The notes: generated from the letters alone by a model not told the origin. A DNA stretch of 64,000 bases from Staphylococcus nepalensis (GCF_014635045.1 NZ_BMCF01000006.1:1-64000), one strand, 5' to 3'; counted from the stretch's first letter, positions 27,938 to 39,180 are shown. Program-made: numbers and translations.

Positions 27938-29446
27938 TCAAAGTTTCACATCGAATGTTTGCTTTTGCTGTATTTGATAATCATTATTTTTTAAATTTCT
28001 AGCGATTAATTCTACCATGGTAATTTCATCTGTTTCATGGATTACTGCATTTTCTAGATATTGTTTGTAATTCCTATAGCAGTAATCAGTCATACTAACA
28101 CGGTACATATGCTCTAATTTTATATTTTTTAACGTCACGCGGTTAAATGGTTCGGCATTCATATCGATAGTATAATCGACCCCTTGCCAAAAAGTACATA
28201 GCGTTTCATCTACAATTGTTAAACTTAGTTCACCGTGACTGAATTCAATGTGAGAATAACAATATTCTAATATAGCTTGAATTTGTTGGCCTTTCATTGT
28301 TAAATCAACTGGTACATCAGGATGTGGATACGCATTGAATAAATCTTCATTTGTGATAATGCCATTGAGCCCTTTTTCACCACTTGTAGGTAAATGAACA
28401 CAAGATATATCATAGTCATACGCCAAACGAATACTATCATGTAATAGCTGCGTAAATGGATGCGGTTTAGTAATCACATCTCCTAATCCATTGACCGATG
28501 CTGATACTGCCTTTTCGTTGATTACCTCTTCACTCCAGTGACAAACTGCTTTTCTATCATAAAATGTTAAATCTAATAAAGCTGCATCTTCTGGATAATC
28601 ATTCAAATCCACAATTTTGGAATTTACATCTTCTAGTTCATATGAATTTGTACGTTTCTTAAAATTAATCATTACATGAATCAGCTGTTCGGCATTCTGC
28701 CCTGCTTGAACGTAAAGCGTTTGATCATCCCTACCAATAAATGTTTGATGTTGATGTCCAGTTATCAATAAATCAATAACACCTAAAGTTTGCATAATTT
28801 TTTCTGCTTCATTCACATGTTGCTCTCGCTCATTAGATGTTTTATTAAGTTGATTAAGTCCGCCATGATAAATAACAACTAAAAAGTCAGGCATTTCAGT
28901 TTCGTGAATAAATCGAATCCATCGCTTAGAAGAACGTAATGTTTTTTCAATACGTACATCGTTTTCCATCTCAAAATGTTCACGTTCCATCAATCCATCT
29001 GAAGTTAAACCCACAATTGCAATCTTAACGCCTTCTATTTCTTTAATTGTATATGGCGTGGAGAAGTATGGTTCTTTCGTACGTTTATATTCAATATTTG
29101 CAGATAGCCATGGGAATCTAGATAATGATACGGCTCTTGAAAAGAATGACAAGCCAAATTTAAATTCATTTGGACTAATACCACTTGCGTCATACTGCAT
29201 GGCGTTCATTAATTTAATCATGGGATGACGCTTATAAGGTGCAACAATAGCGTAATAAAATGCTGCTAATGAGCCGGCTAAACTACCGCCACTATCTAAT
29301 AAAATGACATGGTCATTCGTTTCTCTTACATCTTTAACATAGGAGCCTGCTCTATAAATATTTGAATTATTTTCACCGCTTTGAAAATAACTATGCATAT
29401 CGGAAGTAGTAATGATATCTATTGCAATTTTTTCACTTTTTTTCAT
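27938..29446 (-). CDS. Bifunctional metallophosphatase / 5'-nucleotidase family protein
   Basis: A 502-residue enzyme with an N-terminal calcineurin-type metallophosphatase domain (about 5-250) and a C-terminal 5'-nucleotidase domain (about 310-460). Metal-site motifs are DIITTSDMHSYF, ILLDSGGSLAG (GD-type position here SGG), VVIYHGG and ITGHQHQ. There is no signal peptide, unlike the secreted 5'-nucleotidases, so a cytosolic role as in B. subtilis YunD is likely. Substrate unknown. Single gene between terminators. Confidence 0.8.
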   Translation of the reverse strand: MKKSEKIAIDIITTSDMHSYFQSGENNSNIYRAGSYVKDVRETNDHVILLDSGGSLAGSLAAFYYAIVAPYKRHPMIKLMNAMQYDASGISPNEFKFGLSFFSRAVSLSRFPWLSANIEYKRTKEPYFSTPYTIKEIEGVKIAIVGLTSDGLMEREHFEMENDVRIEKTLRSSKRWIRFIHETEMPDFLVVIYHGGLNQLNKTSNEREQHVNEAEKIMQTLGVIDLLITGHQHQTFIGRDDQTLYVQAGQNAEQLIHVMINFKKRTNSYELEDVNSKIVDLNDYPEDAALLDLTFYDRKAVCHWSEEVINEKAVSASVNGLGDVITKPHPFTQLLHDSIRLAYDYDISCVHLPTSGEKGLNGIITNEDLFNAYPHPDVPVDLTMKGQQIQAILEYCYSHIEFSHGELSLTIVDETLCTFWQGVDYTIDMNAEPFNRVTLKNIKLEHMYRVSMTDYCYRNYKQYLENAVIHETDEITMVELIARNLKNNDYQIQQKQTFDVKL

Positions 29447-29562
29447 ACGCCTCTCCCCTCATTAACACTAGTCTAACACGTTTCTAAAATAGCTTGAAAT
29501 AATAATGCTAGAATTTTTTCAAGTTATATATAGCAGTTTAATTTTCAATTTAGTCCACAATA

Positions 29563-29602
29563 TAAAAGCGCCAATACATCAATGATGAGATGTACTGGCG
29601 CT
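29563..29602 (-). terminator. Terminator after htrA-ktrD
   Basis: A 14-bp stem AGCGCCAgTACATC / GATGTAtTGGCGCT (29567-29602) with an 8-nt loop. On the minus strand it is followed by TTTATATTG. Confidence 0.85.
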
Positions 29603-29656
29603 GATCATTATACAAACTGACACAATCCACTTTGCTCTTTAAAATAATTTTTATAA

Positions 29657-31015
29657 TTAGCCGATTTGTATACGTTCTTTAGGATAATGAAATTTATCAG
29701 GTTCTCTACGTCCACCGATCATAATAATAAAACTAATTAAACCAACGCGTCCGATTAACATTAATAGCATTAACACACCTTTGGTCATATCATTAACATC
29801 ATCTGTGATACCCAAAGACAGTCCGCAGGTTCCAAACGCTGACATAACCTCAAAAAACGCTTGTAAAAATGATACTTTACCATTTTCTACAACGAGTATA
29901 AATATCATGCTCGCGAATGTCAGTATACTAGCCATGATAAATACAGCAAAGGAACGCTGAACATCTGTGATATGAATTTCGCGATTAAAGGCTTTGATAG
30001 ATGTTTTTTCTGGTTGATTACTAAAGTTTAATAAAAACAATATTAAAATAGCAAAGGTCGTAGTTCGAATACCACCGCCAACCGAGCTTGGTGAAGATCC
30101 TATAAACATTAGGATACCCATCACTATATTAGTACCTTCACCAAATCCACTTACATCCAATGTCTGTAAACCAGCACTTCTTGTTGTTGCTGATTGAAAT
30201 AATGCGTAAAATAATGACTTATGCCAACTCATATTTTGAAATGCTTGATTATGTTCTAATAATAATATGATTAATACACCAAAAATAAATAACGCAAAAT
30301 AAGTTACCGTTGTAATCTTGGCAAATAATGAAAATCTAAAATTTGGTATTCTATTTTTAATATACGCTTTCACTTCTAATAGGACTGGAAAGCCTATGGA
30401 ACCTAACATAATTAAAAACATTACTATTGTTTGCACAAAATAGTCATTTGCATACGGTATGAGTGATTGCCCAGTAATATCAAGTCCACCGTTTGTTGTT
30501 GCAGATACGGATACAAACATACCTTGCATAATTGCATATTGAATATCTGGCGTATCTCTGTAAAAATAAAATGCTAATAACGATGCACCCACAAGTTCTA
30601 TGATTAAAATTGTACGAACGATATCTAAAATCAATTTTACAGTTCCACTCATTGTATGTTTATTATTATCTAGCATAATTAATTGACGCTCACGCATACC
30701 AATATGTTTACCTAATACAACCCACAACATGGTACCGATAGCCATAACACCAATGCCGCCCATATTGAGTATAATCATTATAATAATCTGACCGAATGTC
30801 GTGTATGTATCGATTATATTAACAGGTGATAAGCCTGTTACACTCACGCCAGATACCGCAACAAACAATGAATCAATTGGGTCAACCGTTATATTGGATT
30901 TATGTACAAAAGGCAAATTAAGCATTAAAAATGCTACAATAATCGCCACTATATAATACATCACAATCCCTTGTTGAGGACTTGATTTTTTTAACAATTG
31001 ATTGAAAATGGACAA
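29657..31015 (-). CDS. ktrD: Ktr-type potassium uptake channel subunit (TrkH/KtrB family)
   Basis: Membrane K+ translocating subunit of a Ktr system, working with a cytosolic RCK subunit not found in this window. Four M1-P-M2 repeats can be followed. Selectivity-filter regions include FVAVSGVSVTGLSPV, VSATTNGGLDI, SATTRSAGLQTLD and MSAFGTCGLSLGI, each with the central Gly. Length 452 is typical. It follows htrA by 18 bases on the same strand. S. aureus has the same htrA-ktrD arrangement, which supports ktrD over ktrB. Confidence 0.85.
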   Translation of the reverse strand: MSIFNQLLKKSSPQQGIVMYYIVAIIVAFLMLNLPFVHKSNITVDPIDSLFVAVSGVSVTGLSPVNIIDTYTTFGQIIIMIILNMGGIGVMAIGTMLWVVLGKHIGMRERQLIMLDNNKHTMSGTVKLILDIVRTILIIELVGASLLAFYFYRDTPDIQYAIMQGMFVSVSATTNGGLDITGQSLIPYANDYFVQTIVMFLIMLGSIGFPVLLEVKAYIKNRIPNFRFSLFAKITTVTYFALFIFGVLIILLLEHNQAFQNMSWHKSLFYALFQSATTRSAGLQTLDVSGFGEGTNIVMGILMFIGSSPSSVGGGIRTTTFAILILFLLNFSNQPEKTSIKAFNREIHITDVQRSFAVFIMASILTFASMIFILVVENGKVSFLQAFFEVMSAFGTCGLSLGITDDVNDMTKGVLMLLMLIGRVGLISFIIMIGGRREPDKFHYPKERIQIG

Positions 31016-31033
31016 CGTTTCATCACCTCAACG

Positions 31034-32794
31034 TTATTTCAGTTTAATCTTAATATCCTTTTCTTTGCCATCTCTATATATTTTGGCTGGCAATGTTTTC
31101 AAATCATCTTTATGGCTAAAAATAATTTGTCTATATCTAAGATTATCTTCTAATTCTTTACCATCTAATTCTACTATGACATCATTTTTTTGCAACCCAG
31201 ATTTTTCAGCTAATGAATCTTTTTTTACTTCCCCTATAAATACACCTTTATTTACATCATCAGGTAGATTAATGGATTGTTTTGTCGAGTCATTAATGTC
31301 GCCTATATTGGCAATTGTGATACCCGTATTAGGATATTTAACTTCACCTTTATCTTCTAGTTGCTTAGCAATACTTTCAGCATCATTAATAGGAATCGCA
31401 AAGGCTATACCTTCCACATTGTCCATGTCTATTTTCAGAGACGCTATGCCGACCAATTTACTCTCTCTATCAATAACTGCGCCACCAGAATTACCTGGGT
31501 TGACTGGTGCATCCATTTGAAAAGCACTCATCAATACATCATATTGATTGTCTTTGTCAATATCAACTGGAATATGTCGATTTAGTCCTGAAACAATGCC
31601 ATTTGATATACTGCCTTTAAAATCTACACCTAATGGATTTCCAACTACTATAATAGGTTCTCCTAACACTAATTTACTAGAATCTCCCATTTTAATTGGT
31701 TTAACGTCACTATCTGATTTAACTTTGGCTTTAACCACAGCGATATCTGAGTATTTATCTGCTCCAATCACCTTCCCAATTGAATAATCATCGTTGCCAT
31801 ATGTAATCTTTTGCTCTTTTTTATCTCCAACAACATGTGCGTTCGTCATAATAAAAATAGAGTCGCCCACTTTTTTGTAGACGACACCTGAACCTAATTC
31901 ATTCTCTTTTCCTGCTTCTTGTGTCTCTTTTTCAGCAGAGGTTGTATCATTACTTGTGTCATTTTCAACAGTTACTACGGAATGAATTGCGTTATTTGCA
32001 CTTTTCATTGTTGTTGTGTATGTTTTGTCTGTATCTTGAGTATCATTGAAAGCATTGTGATTTGAACTGCCATTATCATCAACATTTTTAAATATTGCTT
32101 GTATTAATATTAATAGCACAATAATTGCAACAACGATTAAAATTTTAGCCCAATGCTCAATAAAAAACGTCCTTACCTTTTCTGTAGTACGTTGTTCACC
32201 TTTAGTTTCAGTTTCTGATTTAGATTGATGCAGTTGCTCTGATTCCTCTAATTTTGGGTTATGAGGTTGAGTCTTATTTTCATCATCATTTAAATAATGA
32301 TCAACTCTAGACTGTTGTGCATTTTCTGAATAAAAGTGCTCCTCTTGTTCTTTTTTTAGCTGTGTATCTTGTATGTTCGGTTCATCTTGATTCAAACCAC
32401 TGCCTTGATTATCAACGGTAAGTTTTGATGGCTGTTTATCTGTTGCATGTTTATCCTCGTTGTCAATTTGCTTTGATGCTTCATTAAATGTATCATCTAA
32501 AGGGATTTGCTGATCAGTGGTTTCTCCTTGTGAATATGTTGAATTACGCGCAGCAGCAGTTGCTTGTTGTTGCTGAATTTCTTCTTGTGTAAGTTTTTCT
32601 ATGCGTGCCTTTCTCAGGTTTTCTTTAACACGTTCTTCATTGTTTTTAGCAAGAATTTCAGCTCTTTCTTCACGCTGTTTTCTAGCTTTACGCTCTTGTT
32701 GGACACGCTGCTCCCGTTCCTCATTATGAAAATATTCGCGTCGCTTACGACCGTATTTCCCTTTTGGGATGACATGTTTTTTATTTTGCGTCAC
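31034..32794 (-). CDS. htrA: HtrA/DegP-like membrane-anchored serine protease
   Basis: An envelope quality-control protease. Order: basic and acidic, Lys/Arg/Glu-rich N-terminal cytoplasmic part (1 to about 210, coiled-coil-like at the start), one membrane helix (about 214-235), trypsin-like domain (about 290-470) with catalytic H320 (TNAHVV), D350 (SDIAVV) and S436 (GNSGGAV), and one PDZ domain (about 495-580). It is shorter than the 769-residue S. aureus HtrA1; the N-terminal region is where lengths differ. It is transcribed with ktrD. No CtsR or CssR site was recognised. Confidence 0.9.
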   Translation of the reverse strand: MTQNKKHVIPKGKYGRKRREYFHNEEREQRVQQERKARKQREERAEILAKNNEERVKENLRKARIEKLTQEEIQQQQATAAARNSTYSQGETTDQQIPLDDTFNEASKQIDNEDKHATDKQPSKLTVDNQGSGLNQDEPNIQDTQLKKEQEEHFYSENAQQSRVDHYLNDDENKTQPHNPKLEESEQLHQSKSETETKGEQRTTEKVRTFFIEHWAKILIVVAIIVLLILIQAIFKNVDDNGSSNHNAFNDTQDTDKTYTTTMKSANNAIHSVVTVENDTSNDTTSAEKETQEAGKENELGSGVVYKKVGDSIFIMTNAHVVGDKKEQKITYGNDDYSIGKVIGADKYSDIAVVKAKVKSDSDVKPIKMGDSSKLVLGEPIIVVGNPLGVDFKGSISNGIVSGLNRHIPVDIDKDNQYDVLMSAFQMDAPVNPGNSGGAVIDRESKLVGIASLKIDMDNVEGIAFAIPINDAESIAKQLEDKGEVKYPNTGITIANIGDINDSTKQSINLPDDVNKGVFIGEVKKDSLAEKSGLQKNDVIVELDGKELEDNLRYRQIIFSHKDDLKTLPAKIYRDGKEKDIKIKLK

Positions 32795-33200
32795 AATAAT
32801 CCCCCCTAATACTTCTTTATTATAACTATATTATGACATATCATATATCATTTTTCTGCTCTATTTTGTCATATAAAAATAGCATACTACAGATTATAGA
32901 CCCTTGTAACAAAAAATTCTAATTTTACTACATATATGTGATAAGAAAAACTACCGTTCTATTTTTCTTTATAGATGCATGATATTAAAAATGGCTGACC
33001 TCATAAATGATATGAAATCAGCCTTGCTAAAAACTTTAATTATTTAATTGTCCACTTGATCAGACACAGTTCCAAATAAATAGCTTCGTATCAAATAAGG
33101 TCTTTACCAGTGGTTAACTAAACTAAAATATGCTTAGTATAGATATTCACACCTATTTGATATGACACCCTATTATTGCGTTGTTTACAAGCTAAATATA
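32795..33200. other. Spacer between htrA and the terC gene
   Basis: It holds the htrA promoter region and the end of the terC transcript. A hairpin at 32987-33024 (GGCTGA/TCAGCC plus TCAT/ATGA) is followed on the minus strand by TTTTTAATATC and is a possible terminator for terC, although it lies 180 bases beyond the stop. Nothing else was recognised. Confidence 0.4.
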
Positions 33201-33998
33201 TTATTTATTTTCTTTTTTATTATTTTTGACAGAAGTCAACCAACCAATGATGACAAGTACAATCATAACTGTCCAGAAGATAGATTGCCATGCAATACTA
33301 TGTGGGAAATGCTCTGGCAATATTTTAATATCAGGATGTGCGAGTACCATAATAACCAATTTAATACCTACCCATCCAACGATAGCAAATGCTGCACCTT
33401 CTAAGCCAGGATATTTATTAAGTAAGTTGACAAACCAAGTTGCTGCGAAACGCATAATGATTACACCTAGCATACCGCCTAAGAACATCACAGCAAACTG
33501 GCCTAAGTCCATGCCTCCAAAATGTATACCTACAGTAGGTAAAGTAACTGCGATAGCAAGTGCTGCTAACATAGAATCGATTGCAAACGCGATATCCGCA
33601 AATTCTACTTTTAACACAGTACCCCAAAATGCTTTTGGACTTGCATGTATTTCTTCTCCAGATTCATCAAAGTGGTGATCGTCTGTACCATCATCTACAT
33701 GATGCTCTTTCTCTTTAAAGAAGGATATGAGATTTTTAATGGACATGTACAATAGATAAAGTGCGCCTAGCGCTTGTATCCACCAAAAATGTGCGATAAT
33801 ACTTATTAAGAATAAAGAAATGAAACGAAAAATAAACGCACCTAACAAACCATAAAATAAGGCTTTTTTACGTTGCTCTGGTGGCAAATGTTTAACCATA
33901 ACTGCCATTACAACAGCATTATCTGCTGCTAATAAACCTTCTAAAAATACTAGTACGACAAGCACCCATAAATAAGGTAATATTAAACTCGGATCCAT
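33201..33998 (-). CDS. TerC-family membrane protein, probable Mn2+ exporter
   Basis: A 265-residue protein with about seven helices. The TerC hallmarks are acidic residues within helices: LEGLLAADNAVVMAVMV near residues 21-37 and FADIAFAIDSMLAALAIAV near 130-148. A His/Asp-rich cytoplasmic loop (HHVDDGTDDHHFDESGEE) lies between. B. subtilis relatives (MeeF, MeeY) export Mn2+ to metalate secreted enzymes. The ATG at 33998 is chosen: AAGGAG lies 9 bases before it, while the in-frame TTG at 34007 touches that site. A Mn2+ riboswitch lies upstream, strongly supporting a manganese role. Confidence 0.85.
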   Translation of the reverse strand: MDPSLILPYLWVLVVLVFLEGLLAADNAVVMAVMVKHLPPEQRKKALFYGLLGAFIFRFISLFLISIIAHFWWIQALGALYLLYMSIKNLISFFKEKEHHVDDGTDDHHFDESGEEIHASPKAFWGTVLKVEFADIAFAIDSMLAALAIAVTLPTVGIHFGGMDLGQFAVMFLGGMLGVIIMRFAATWFVNLLNKYPGLEGAAFAIVGWVGIKLVIMVLAHPDIKILPEHFPHSIAWQSIFWTVMIVLVIIGWLTSVKNNKKENK

Positions 33999-34033
33999 AT
34001 AGGCCAACTCCTTTAGTTTTTAACATAAAAATA

Positions 34034-34152
34034 GAGACCTAAGCTAAGTAAATGCTACCCACATCGTCAATGATACAAACATACTAAAATATAATAAAAC
34101 GTTAGTATGTTTGTAAATTTTTGGTGTTTGTAACATTTATAGCAAAGGTCTC
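34034..34152 (-). promoter_or_regulatory. Expression platform of the Mn2+ riboswitch
   Basis: Two nested stems between aptamer and gene. The outer one is GAGACCTTTGCTA (rc 34140-34152) with TAGCTTAGGTCTC (rc 34034-34046), 11 of 13 paired, followed by TATTTTTATG. The inner one is a perfect 13-bp hairpin, ACAAACATACTAA (34075-34087) with TTAGTATGTTTGT (34102-34114). The outer stem uses the 3' strand of aptamer helix P1, so the two structures exclude each other. A ligand-controlled terminator is inferred. Confidence 0.55.
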
Positions 34153-34320
34153 ACTCGACAGTATCATTCTGCCCATTTTACCGGAAACATTGCATGTTTC
34201 GTAATGACGATAAAATGACTATGTTAAAAAGATATATAAAACAGATATGTTCAAACGATATCGCTACTTCATATATCTCTTTAAAAAAGTTGAATTACTC
34301 CCCTCTGACTACAAAGTCAT
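34141..34320 (-). ncRNA. yybP-ykoY manganese riboswitch aptamer
   Basis: Read on the minus strand: the conserved 5' segment AGAGGGGAGTA (rc of 34296-34306), variable stems, a CGTCATTACGAAACATG...TTTCCGG region resembling the second conserved loop, and a 3' segment GAGACCTTTGCT that pairs back to the 5' side. Order and spacing fit the yybP-ykoY family, which senses Mn2+ and is typical upstream of TerC-like exporters. Exact ends are approximate, and no covariance search was possible. Confidence 0.78.
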
Positions 34321-34343
34321 AGGTATTCTATTAATAATATAGT

Positions 34344-34372
34344 ATTATACACAATTAATTACTTTATAACAA
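34344..34372 (-). promoter_or_regulatory. Promoter of the riboswitch-terC transcript
   Basis: On the minus strand TTGTTA (rc 34367-34372), 17-nt spacer, TATAAT (rc 34344-34349). It overlaps the prfC stop region, and transcription would start about 15 bases before the aptamer. Confidence 0.65.
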
Positions 34373-35926
34373 ACTGTATAATTTAATTTCTGGAAATTTC
34401 TCTTCAAACCATCTCGTAGCAAATTCATTTTCAAATAAAAATACATAATTATCATATACGTCTTTGACTAAAATAGAACGCGATGAACTCATGTTATCTT
34501 TAATATCTGCTTCGTTTTCAACCCATCTTGCAATTTTTGGACCTACAGGTTCCATTACGACATCTACATTATATTCATTTTTAAGACGATGCTCAAACAC
34601 TTCGAATTGTAGTTGTCCTACTGCACCAATGAGAATTTGGTTGGTATGCAATGCTTTATAATACTGAATTGCGCCTTCTTGAACTAATTGTTCTATACCT
34701 TTATGGAAATGTTTTTGTTTCATCACGTTTTTAGCAGAAACTTTCATAAATAATTCTGGTGTGAATTGTGGTAGTTCTTGGAAACTAAATTTTTGATTTC
34801 CTCCTACCAAGGTATCACCAATTTGATAATTACCTGTATCATACAATCCTATAATATCTCCAGCTACTGCATGATTGACTGTCGCTTTATCATCAGCCAT
34901 AAACGAAGTTGAACGCGTTATTTTTTGTTTCTTTTTCGTACGTTGTAACGTGACGTCCATACCACGTTCAAATGCGCCACTGACTACGCGCATAAACGCA
35001 ATTCTATCTCTATGCTTTGGATCCATATTCGCTTGTATTTTAAATATAAAGCCTGAAAAATCTTGGTCATATGGACTGACTTCAATGTCTTCTTTAGTTT
35101 GTCGTGCGCTTGGCATCGGTGCATGATCAACATAAGCATTCAAGAAATTTTGCACACCAAAGTTGGCTAATGCTGAACCAAAGAATACGGGTGTTAAATC
35201 ACCTGTGCTTAATGCTTCGTTATCAAAAGTTTCTCCCGCTTCTTCTACAAGCATTAATTCTTCGATTGCTTGTGTAAACGCACTATCATCTTTAATGTGG
35301 TGATCTTCTTCTAGTTCATAATCTTCGTTTAAATGAAGCACATTTTGTTCATCTCTGAATGGCTCAATTGTGTGTGTACCGCGGTCAATAACGCCGAAGA
35401 AATTTTGTCCCATACCTACTGGCCAATTCATTGGGTAAGTTTCTATTTCTAATGTAGATTCAATTTCATCTAATAATTCAAATGGTTCTTTACCTACTCT
35501 ATCTAATTTATTGATAAAGGTAAAAATAGGTATGCCTCTCATTTTACAAACTTTAAACAATTTTAAAGTTTGTGGTTCAATACCTTTGGCACAGTCGATA
35601 ACCATTACTGCGCTATCAACAGCCATTAAGGTTCTGTATGTGTCTTCAGAAAAATCTTCGTGACCAGGGGTATCTAAAATATTGATTTTATAATGATCAT
35701 AGTCAAATTGCATAACTGAACTTGTAACTGAGATACCACGTTCTTGCTCGACTTTCATCCAGTCACTTGTCGCGAATTTCCCACTTTTTTTACCTTTTAC
35801 TGTCCCTGCTTCTCTAATTGCACCACCAAATAATAGTAATTTTTCTGTTAAAGTGGTTTTACCAGCATCAGGGTGAGATATAATCGCAAAAGTTTTTCTA
35901 GATTCTACTTCTTCCTTTATACTCAT
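34364..35926 (-). CDS. prfC: Peptide chain release factor 3
   Basis: The GTPase that recycles RF1/RF2 from the ribosome after termination. G-motifs: [10 protein letters not shown] (residues 17-26), [12 protein letters not shown] (about 83-94), NKLD (about 138-141). The domain arrangement and length (520) match RF3 rather than EF-G, and the C-terminal domain includes [19 protein letters not shown]. Last gene of murE-yueH-prfC, starting 12 bases after the YueH-like gene. AAAGGAGAG lies upstream of the ATG. Confidence 0.95.
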   Translation of the reverse strand: MSIKEEVESRKTFAIISHPDAGKTTLTEKLLLFGGAIREAGTVKGKKSGKFATSDWMKVEQERGISVTSSVMQFDYDHYKINILDTPGHEDFSEDTYRTLMAVDSAVMVIDCAKGIEPQTLKLFKVCKMRGIPIFTFINKLDRVGKEPFELLDEIESTLEIETYPMNWPVGMGQNFFGVIDRGTHTIEPFRDEQNVLHLNEDYELEEDHHIKDDSAFTQAIEELMLVEEAGETFDNEALSTGDLTPVFFGSALANFGVQNFLNAYVDHAPMPSARQTKEDIEVSPYDQDFSGFIFKIQANMDPKHRDRIAFMRVVSGAFERGMDVTLQRTKKKQKITRSTSFMADDKATVNHAVAGDIIGLYDTGNYQIGDTLVGGNQKFSFQELPQFTPELFMKVSAKNVMKQKHFHKGIEQLVQEGAIQYYKALHTNQILIGAVGQLQFEVFEHRLKNEYNVDVVMEPVGPKIARWVENEADIKDNMSSSRSILVKDVYDNYVFLFENEFATRWFEEKFPEIKLYSLL

Positions 35927-35938
35927 TTGTTCTCTCCT

Positions 35939-36178
35939 TTAATTCTCAAATATCCATTGACCAATAACATCAGCAATCTGTTCTGCTGTTGATTCATCAA
36001 GTAACGTAAACAAGTGTATCACAAGTTCCTCCTTGATATCATCTTCATTTAATGAAGATTCAATTTCTATTGACCAATTTAAGTCTGGTATAACGATCAG
36101 GTATAACCCATCGCTTTTATTCTCATAAATATAACTACGTATATTGACGCCATCATGTTCTATATATTTAATCTTCAA
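35939..36178 (-). CDS. YueH-like protein, function unknown
   Basis: A 79-residue protein with no membrane helix or signal peptide. It matches the YueH family of small Firmicute proteins ([18 protein letters not shown] and the helical C-terminus [17 protein letters not shown]). The TTG at 36178 ([10 protein letters not shown]) is preferred over a TTG at 36193 because GGTGGTGG lies just upstream of it. Either start overlaps the end of murE, so translation is probably coupled. Function unknown. Confidence 0.65.
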   Translation of the reverse strand: MKIKYIEHDGVNIRSYIYENKSDGLYLIVIPDLNWSIEIESSLNEDDIKEELVIHLFTLLDESTAEQIADVIGQWIFEN

Positions 36179-37655
36179 CAGGACCACCACCAAATTTTTT
36201 ATAAGCAGCTTCTAAACCAATCAAATCATCTCTATGTGGTACTTTTACATGGCCTGGCATAATTTGATAAGGTTCGCGTCCTTTTGAAGCTAATACGACT
36301 GTATCTCCAGGGTTAGCAATCTCAATAGCGTGACGAATACCTTCAGCACGATCCTCAAACTCTACATAATTGTTGTGTGTAGCCCCTTTAGCTAATCCTC
36401 TAGTTAATTTTTTGGGGTCATCATTGGCCGGATTATCCGGCGTGAATATAACATAATCTGCTCTACATGCAACTCGCCCCATTTCAGGTGTTTTTCCCAT
36501 ATCACGTTCTCCAGCCATACCACATAAGAAAATCAACCGTTGTTTCGCAAATGGTTTCACTGCATCGATCAGCTTATCCATACCGTCTGCGGTATGAGCA
36601 TAATCAATAATTAAATCAATGGGTAAGGATGAGTCTAATACTTCAAGTCTTCCTTCAACTGGTTCCAAATGCTCAACTGCTTGAATAACTTCTTTGAGTG
36701 ACGGGCCCTTACTCCAAACTGCAATCATTGCTGCCATAATATTAGATACGTTAAATAACCCAACGTACGGCGATTTCACAGTGAAAGCGCCTTCTGGTGT
36801 GTTGAAATCAAAGGTCACCCCTTGTAAAGATTCATTGATATTTTCAGCCATAAATTGCGCTTCATTCTCAATTCCATAAGTAAACACTTCAAACGGCGTT
36901 ACTGAAGCCAAGTACTCTGAAAAAGTATCATCTTGATTTAACACAACGTATTTTTCTCGTGATAAATCTTCTCCTAGTTGACTGAATAATAATGACTTAG
37001 CATGCCCATATGCTTCCATTGTGCCGTGAAAATCCAAATGATCTTGTGTCAAATTTGAAAAGATAGCTACATCAAAATCAACGCCGCTTAAACGTCCCAA
37101 TGACAAGCCATGACTCGATACTTCTAGTGTCATCGCTGCTGCATCTTTTTCTACTGCTTCATGTATTTTTTTGGTTAAAGAAACTGTTTCTGGTGTAGTA
37201 TTTGCACCTTTAGACTTCTCTTCATTAACTTGGAAGCCATTTGTACCTAAATAAGCACTACCTTTATTAAGTTTTCTATAAATGTGATGTATCATTGTTG
37301 CTATAGAAGTTTTGCCATTTGTTCCGGTAACACCATATGTAGTAAGTTGTTTACTTGGGTAGTTAAACAATACATTTGCAAGTAAACTTGCAACGCGCAA
37401 TGTATCGGGTACAACGATTTGAGTTACTTCTCCTGCCAATAATTGCTCATGGGTTACTACAATGAGTTCACAGCCTTGATTTACGACATCTTGACAAAAT
37501 TTATGACTATCAACTGTATAACCTTTAGAAGCAACAAAGATACTTCCTTGTCCAGCAGTACGCGAGTCCGTTGTTATATCAGTAATGTTTCTATCTAATG
37601 TTCCAATTACTTGTTTGACCCTTATTTTTTTAAACAACTCATTTGCATTCAACAT
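36168..37655 (-). CDS. murE: UDP-MurNAc-tripeptide synthetase, L-lysine adding
   Basis: Adds L-lysine to UDP-MurNAc-L-Ala-D-Glu in the cytosol. The ATP loop is [14 protein letters not shown], followed by the catalytic NTTPETVSL and LEVSSHGL blocks, the Mur-ligase [13 protein letters not shown], and a C-terminal domain from [12 protein letters not shown]. The amino-acid selectivity motif reads DNPANDDP. Diaminopimelate-adding enzymes have DNPR, so lysine is predicted, as in other staphylococci. The ATG at 37655 follows AAGGAG by 6 bases; 15 in-frame upstream codons are rejected. Length 495 matches the S. aureus enzyme. Confidence 0.95.
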   Translation of the reverse strand: MLNANELFKKIRVKQVIGTLDRNITDITTDSRTAGQGSIFVASKGYTVDSHKFCQDVVNQGCELIVVTHEQLLAGEVTQIVVPDTLRVASLLANVLFNYPSKQLTTYGVTGTNGKTSIATMIHHIYRKLNKGSAYLGTNGFQVNEEKSKGANTTPETVSLTKKIHEAVEKDAAAMTLEVSSHGLSLGRLSGVDFDVAIFSNLTQDHLDFHGTMEAYGHAKSLLFSQLGEDLSREKYVVLNQDDTFSEYLASVTPFEVFTYGIENEAQFMAENINESLQGVTFDFNTPEGAFTVKSPYVGLFNVSNIMAAMIAVWSKGPSLKEVIQAVEHLEPVEGRLEVLDSSLPIDLIIDYAHTADGMDKLIDAVKPFAKQRLIFLCGMAGERDMGKTPEMGRVACRADYVIFTPDNPANDDPKKLTRGLAKGATHNNYVEFEDRAEGIRHAIEIANPGDTVVLASKGREPYQIMPGHVKVPHRDDLIGLEAAYKKFGGGPVED

Positions 37656-37886
37656 TAATCGCTCCTTTATTTCCAATACTTCTATTATACACTTTTTCAT
37701 TCGATTTTATAGAAACTAATATTGCCAATTAATGATTATTTGACTATTATTTCTTTCATGTTTCTTTTTCATGTATATTTATTTAATTTCTTAAATTCAG
37801 CTTATTTTGAAATAAAGCGTGGTATTGTGTATATATAGGACAACCTAAATTTACAAAGTATAATTTTTTAAATTAGTATGAATCAT

Positions 37887-37914
37887 TTTCCATACATTTG
37901 TAAAATGATATAAT
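37887..37914 (+). promoter_or_regulatory. Promoter of ugtP-ltaA
   Basis: An extended -10, TGATATAAT (37906-37914), with TTTCCA (37887-37892) 16 nt upstream. It ends 90 bases before the ugtP ATG. A small palindrome TTAGCATGAGCTAA lies in the leader. Confidence 0.5.
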
Positions 37915-38004
37915 CGCTATTCATTGTGTTTTTTCTTTCGCAAGACAATAAAATGCGTTAAACTTAGCATGAGCTAAATTTATACTATTGGAGGGTGACT
38001 CAAA

Positions 38005-39180
38005 ATGGTTACTCGTAACAAAAAAATATTGATTATTACTGGTTCTTTTGGTAATGGGCATTTACAGGTTACTCAAAGCGTAGTAAACCAATTCAATGAA
38101 ATGAATCTAGATAATTTAACAGTTATAGAACATGATTTGTTTTTAGAAGCTCACCCTATTCTGACTTCTATATGTAAAAAGTGGTATATCAATAGCTTTA
38201 AGTATTTTAGAAATATGTATAAATCTTTTTACTATAGCAAACCAGATCAAATTGACAAATGTTTCTATAAATATTATGGCTTAAATAAATTAATTAATTT
38301 ATTACTAAAAGAAAAGCCGGATTTAATTTTGCTTACTTTTCCAACACCAGTTATGTCTGTATTAACTGAACAATTTGATATGAATATTCCAATAGCTACA
38401 GTTATGACAGATTATAGATTGCAAAAGAACTGGGTTACACCTCATTCCCAAAAATATTATTTGGCTACCGAGGAATTAAAAGACGAGTTCGCTGCAATAG
38501 GAATTCCTAGAAATCAATTAAAAGTCACAGGTATCCCTATTTCTGACAAATTTGAAAAAGATATAGATACAACTTCGTGGTTACGTCAAAATAATTTAAA
38601 TCCAGAAAAACCTACTATCCTTATGTCAGCAGGTGCATTTGGTGTATCTAAAGGATTTGGACAGATGATTAATGATATTTTAACTAAAAGTCCACATTCA
38701 CAAGTGGTTATGATTTGTGGTAAAAATAAAGAGTTAAAACGCACATTGGCTAACCAATTTAAAGATTATGATAACGTACTTATTTTAGGTTACACAAAAC
38801 AAATGAATGAATGGATGGCGTCCAGTCAATTAATGATTACAAAACCTGGAGGCATTACTATCTCAGAGGCACTAACACGCCAAATACCAATGATTTTCTT
38901 AGATCCTGCACCAGGACAGGAATTAGAAAATGCTATTTACTTTGAAGAAAAAGGTTACGGTAAAATCGCTTATACACCAAAGGAAGCGATTCAACAGGTC
39001 GCATCGTTAACTAATAATTCAACTTCATTAAAAGAGATGACTAAAGCAATGAGTGAATCACGCATCCCCTATTCAACATATAAATTATGCAAAGACTTAT
39101 TAGAACTTCTAGATCATTCTACTCGATATGAAGAAGTATATGGAAAGGTTCCTTTATATGCAAAGCTCTTCGTTAAATGA
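38005..39180 (+). CDS. ugtP: Processive diacylglycerol beta-glucosyltransferase
   Basis: A membrane-associated GT28-type enzyme that uses UDP-glucose to make mono- and diglucosyl-diacylglycerol, the lipoteichoic acid anchor. The N-terminal acceptor domain opens [19 protein letters not shown]. The C-terminal donor domain has [22 protein letters not shown] and the sugar-nucleotide signature [34 protein letters not shown] read in parts. GGAGGGTG lies before the ATG. ltaA overlaps its 3' end by 23 bases. Also called ypfP. Confidence 0.94.
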   Translation: MVTRNKKILIITGSFGNGHLQVTQSVVNQFNEMNLDNLTVIEHDLFLEAHPILTSICKKWYINSFKYFRNMYKSFYYSKPDQIDKCFYKYYGLNKLINLLLKEKPDLILLTFPTPVMSVLTEQFDMNIPIATVMTDYRLQKNWVTPHSQKYYLATEELKDEFAAIGIPRNQLKVTGIPISDKFEKDIDTTSWLRQNNLNPEKPTILMSAGAFGVSKGFGQMINDILTKSPHSQVVMICGKNKELKRTLANQFKDYDNVLILGYTKQMNEWMASSQLMITKPGGITISEALTRQIPMIFLDPAPGQELENAIYFEEKGYGKIAYTPKEAIQQVASLTNNSTSLKEMTKAMSESRIPYSTYKLCKDLLELLDHSTRYEEVYGKVPLYAKLFVK

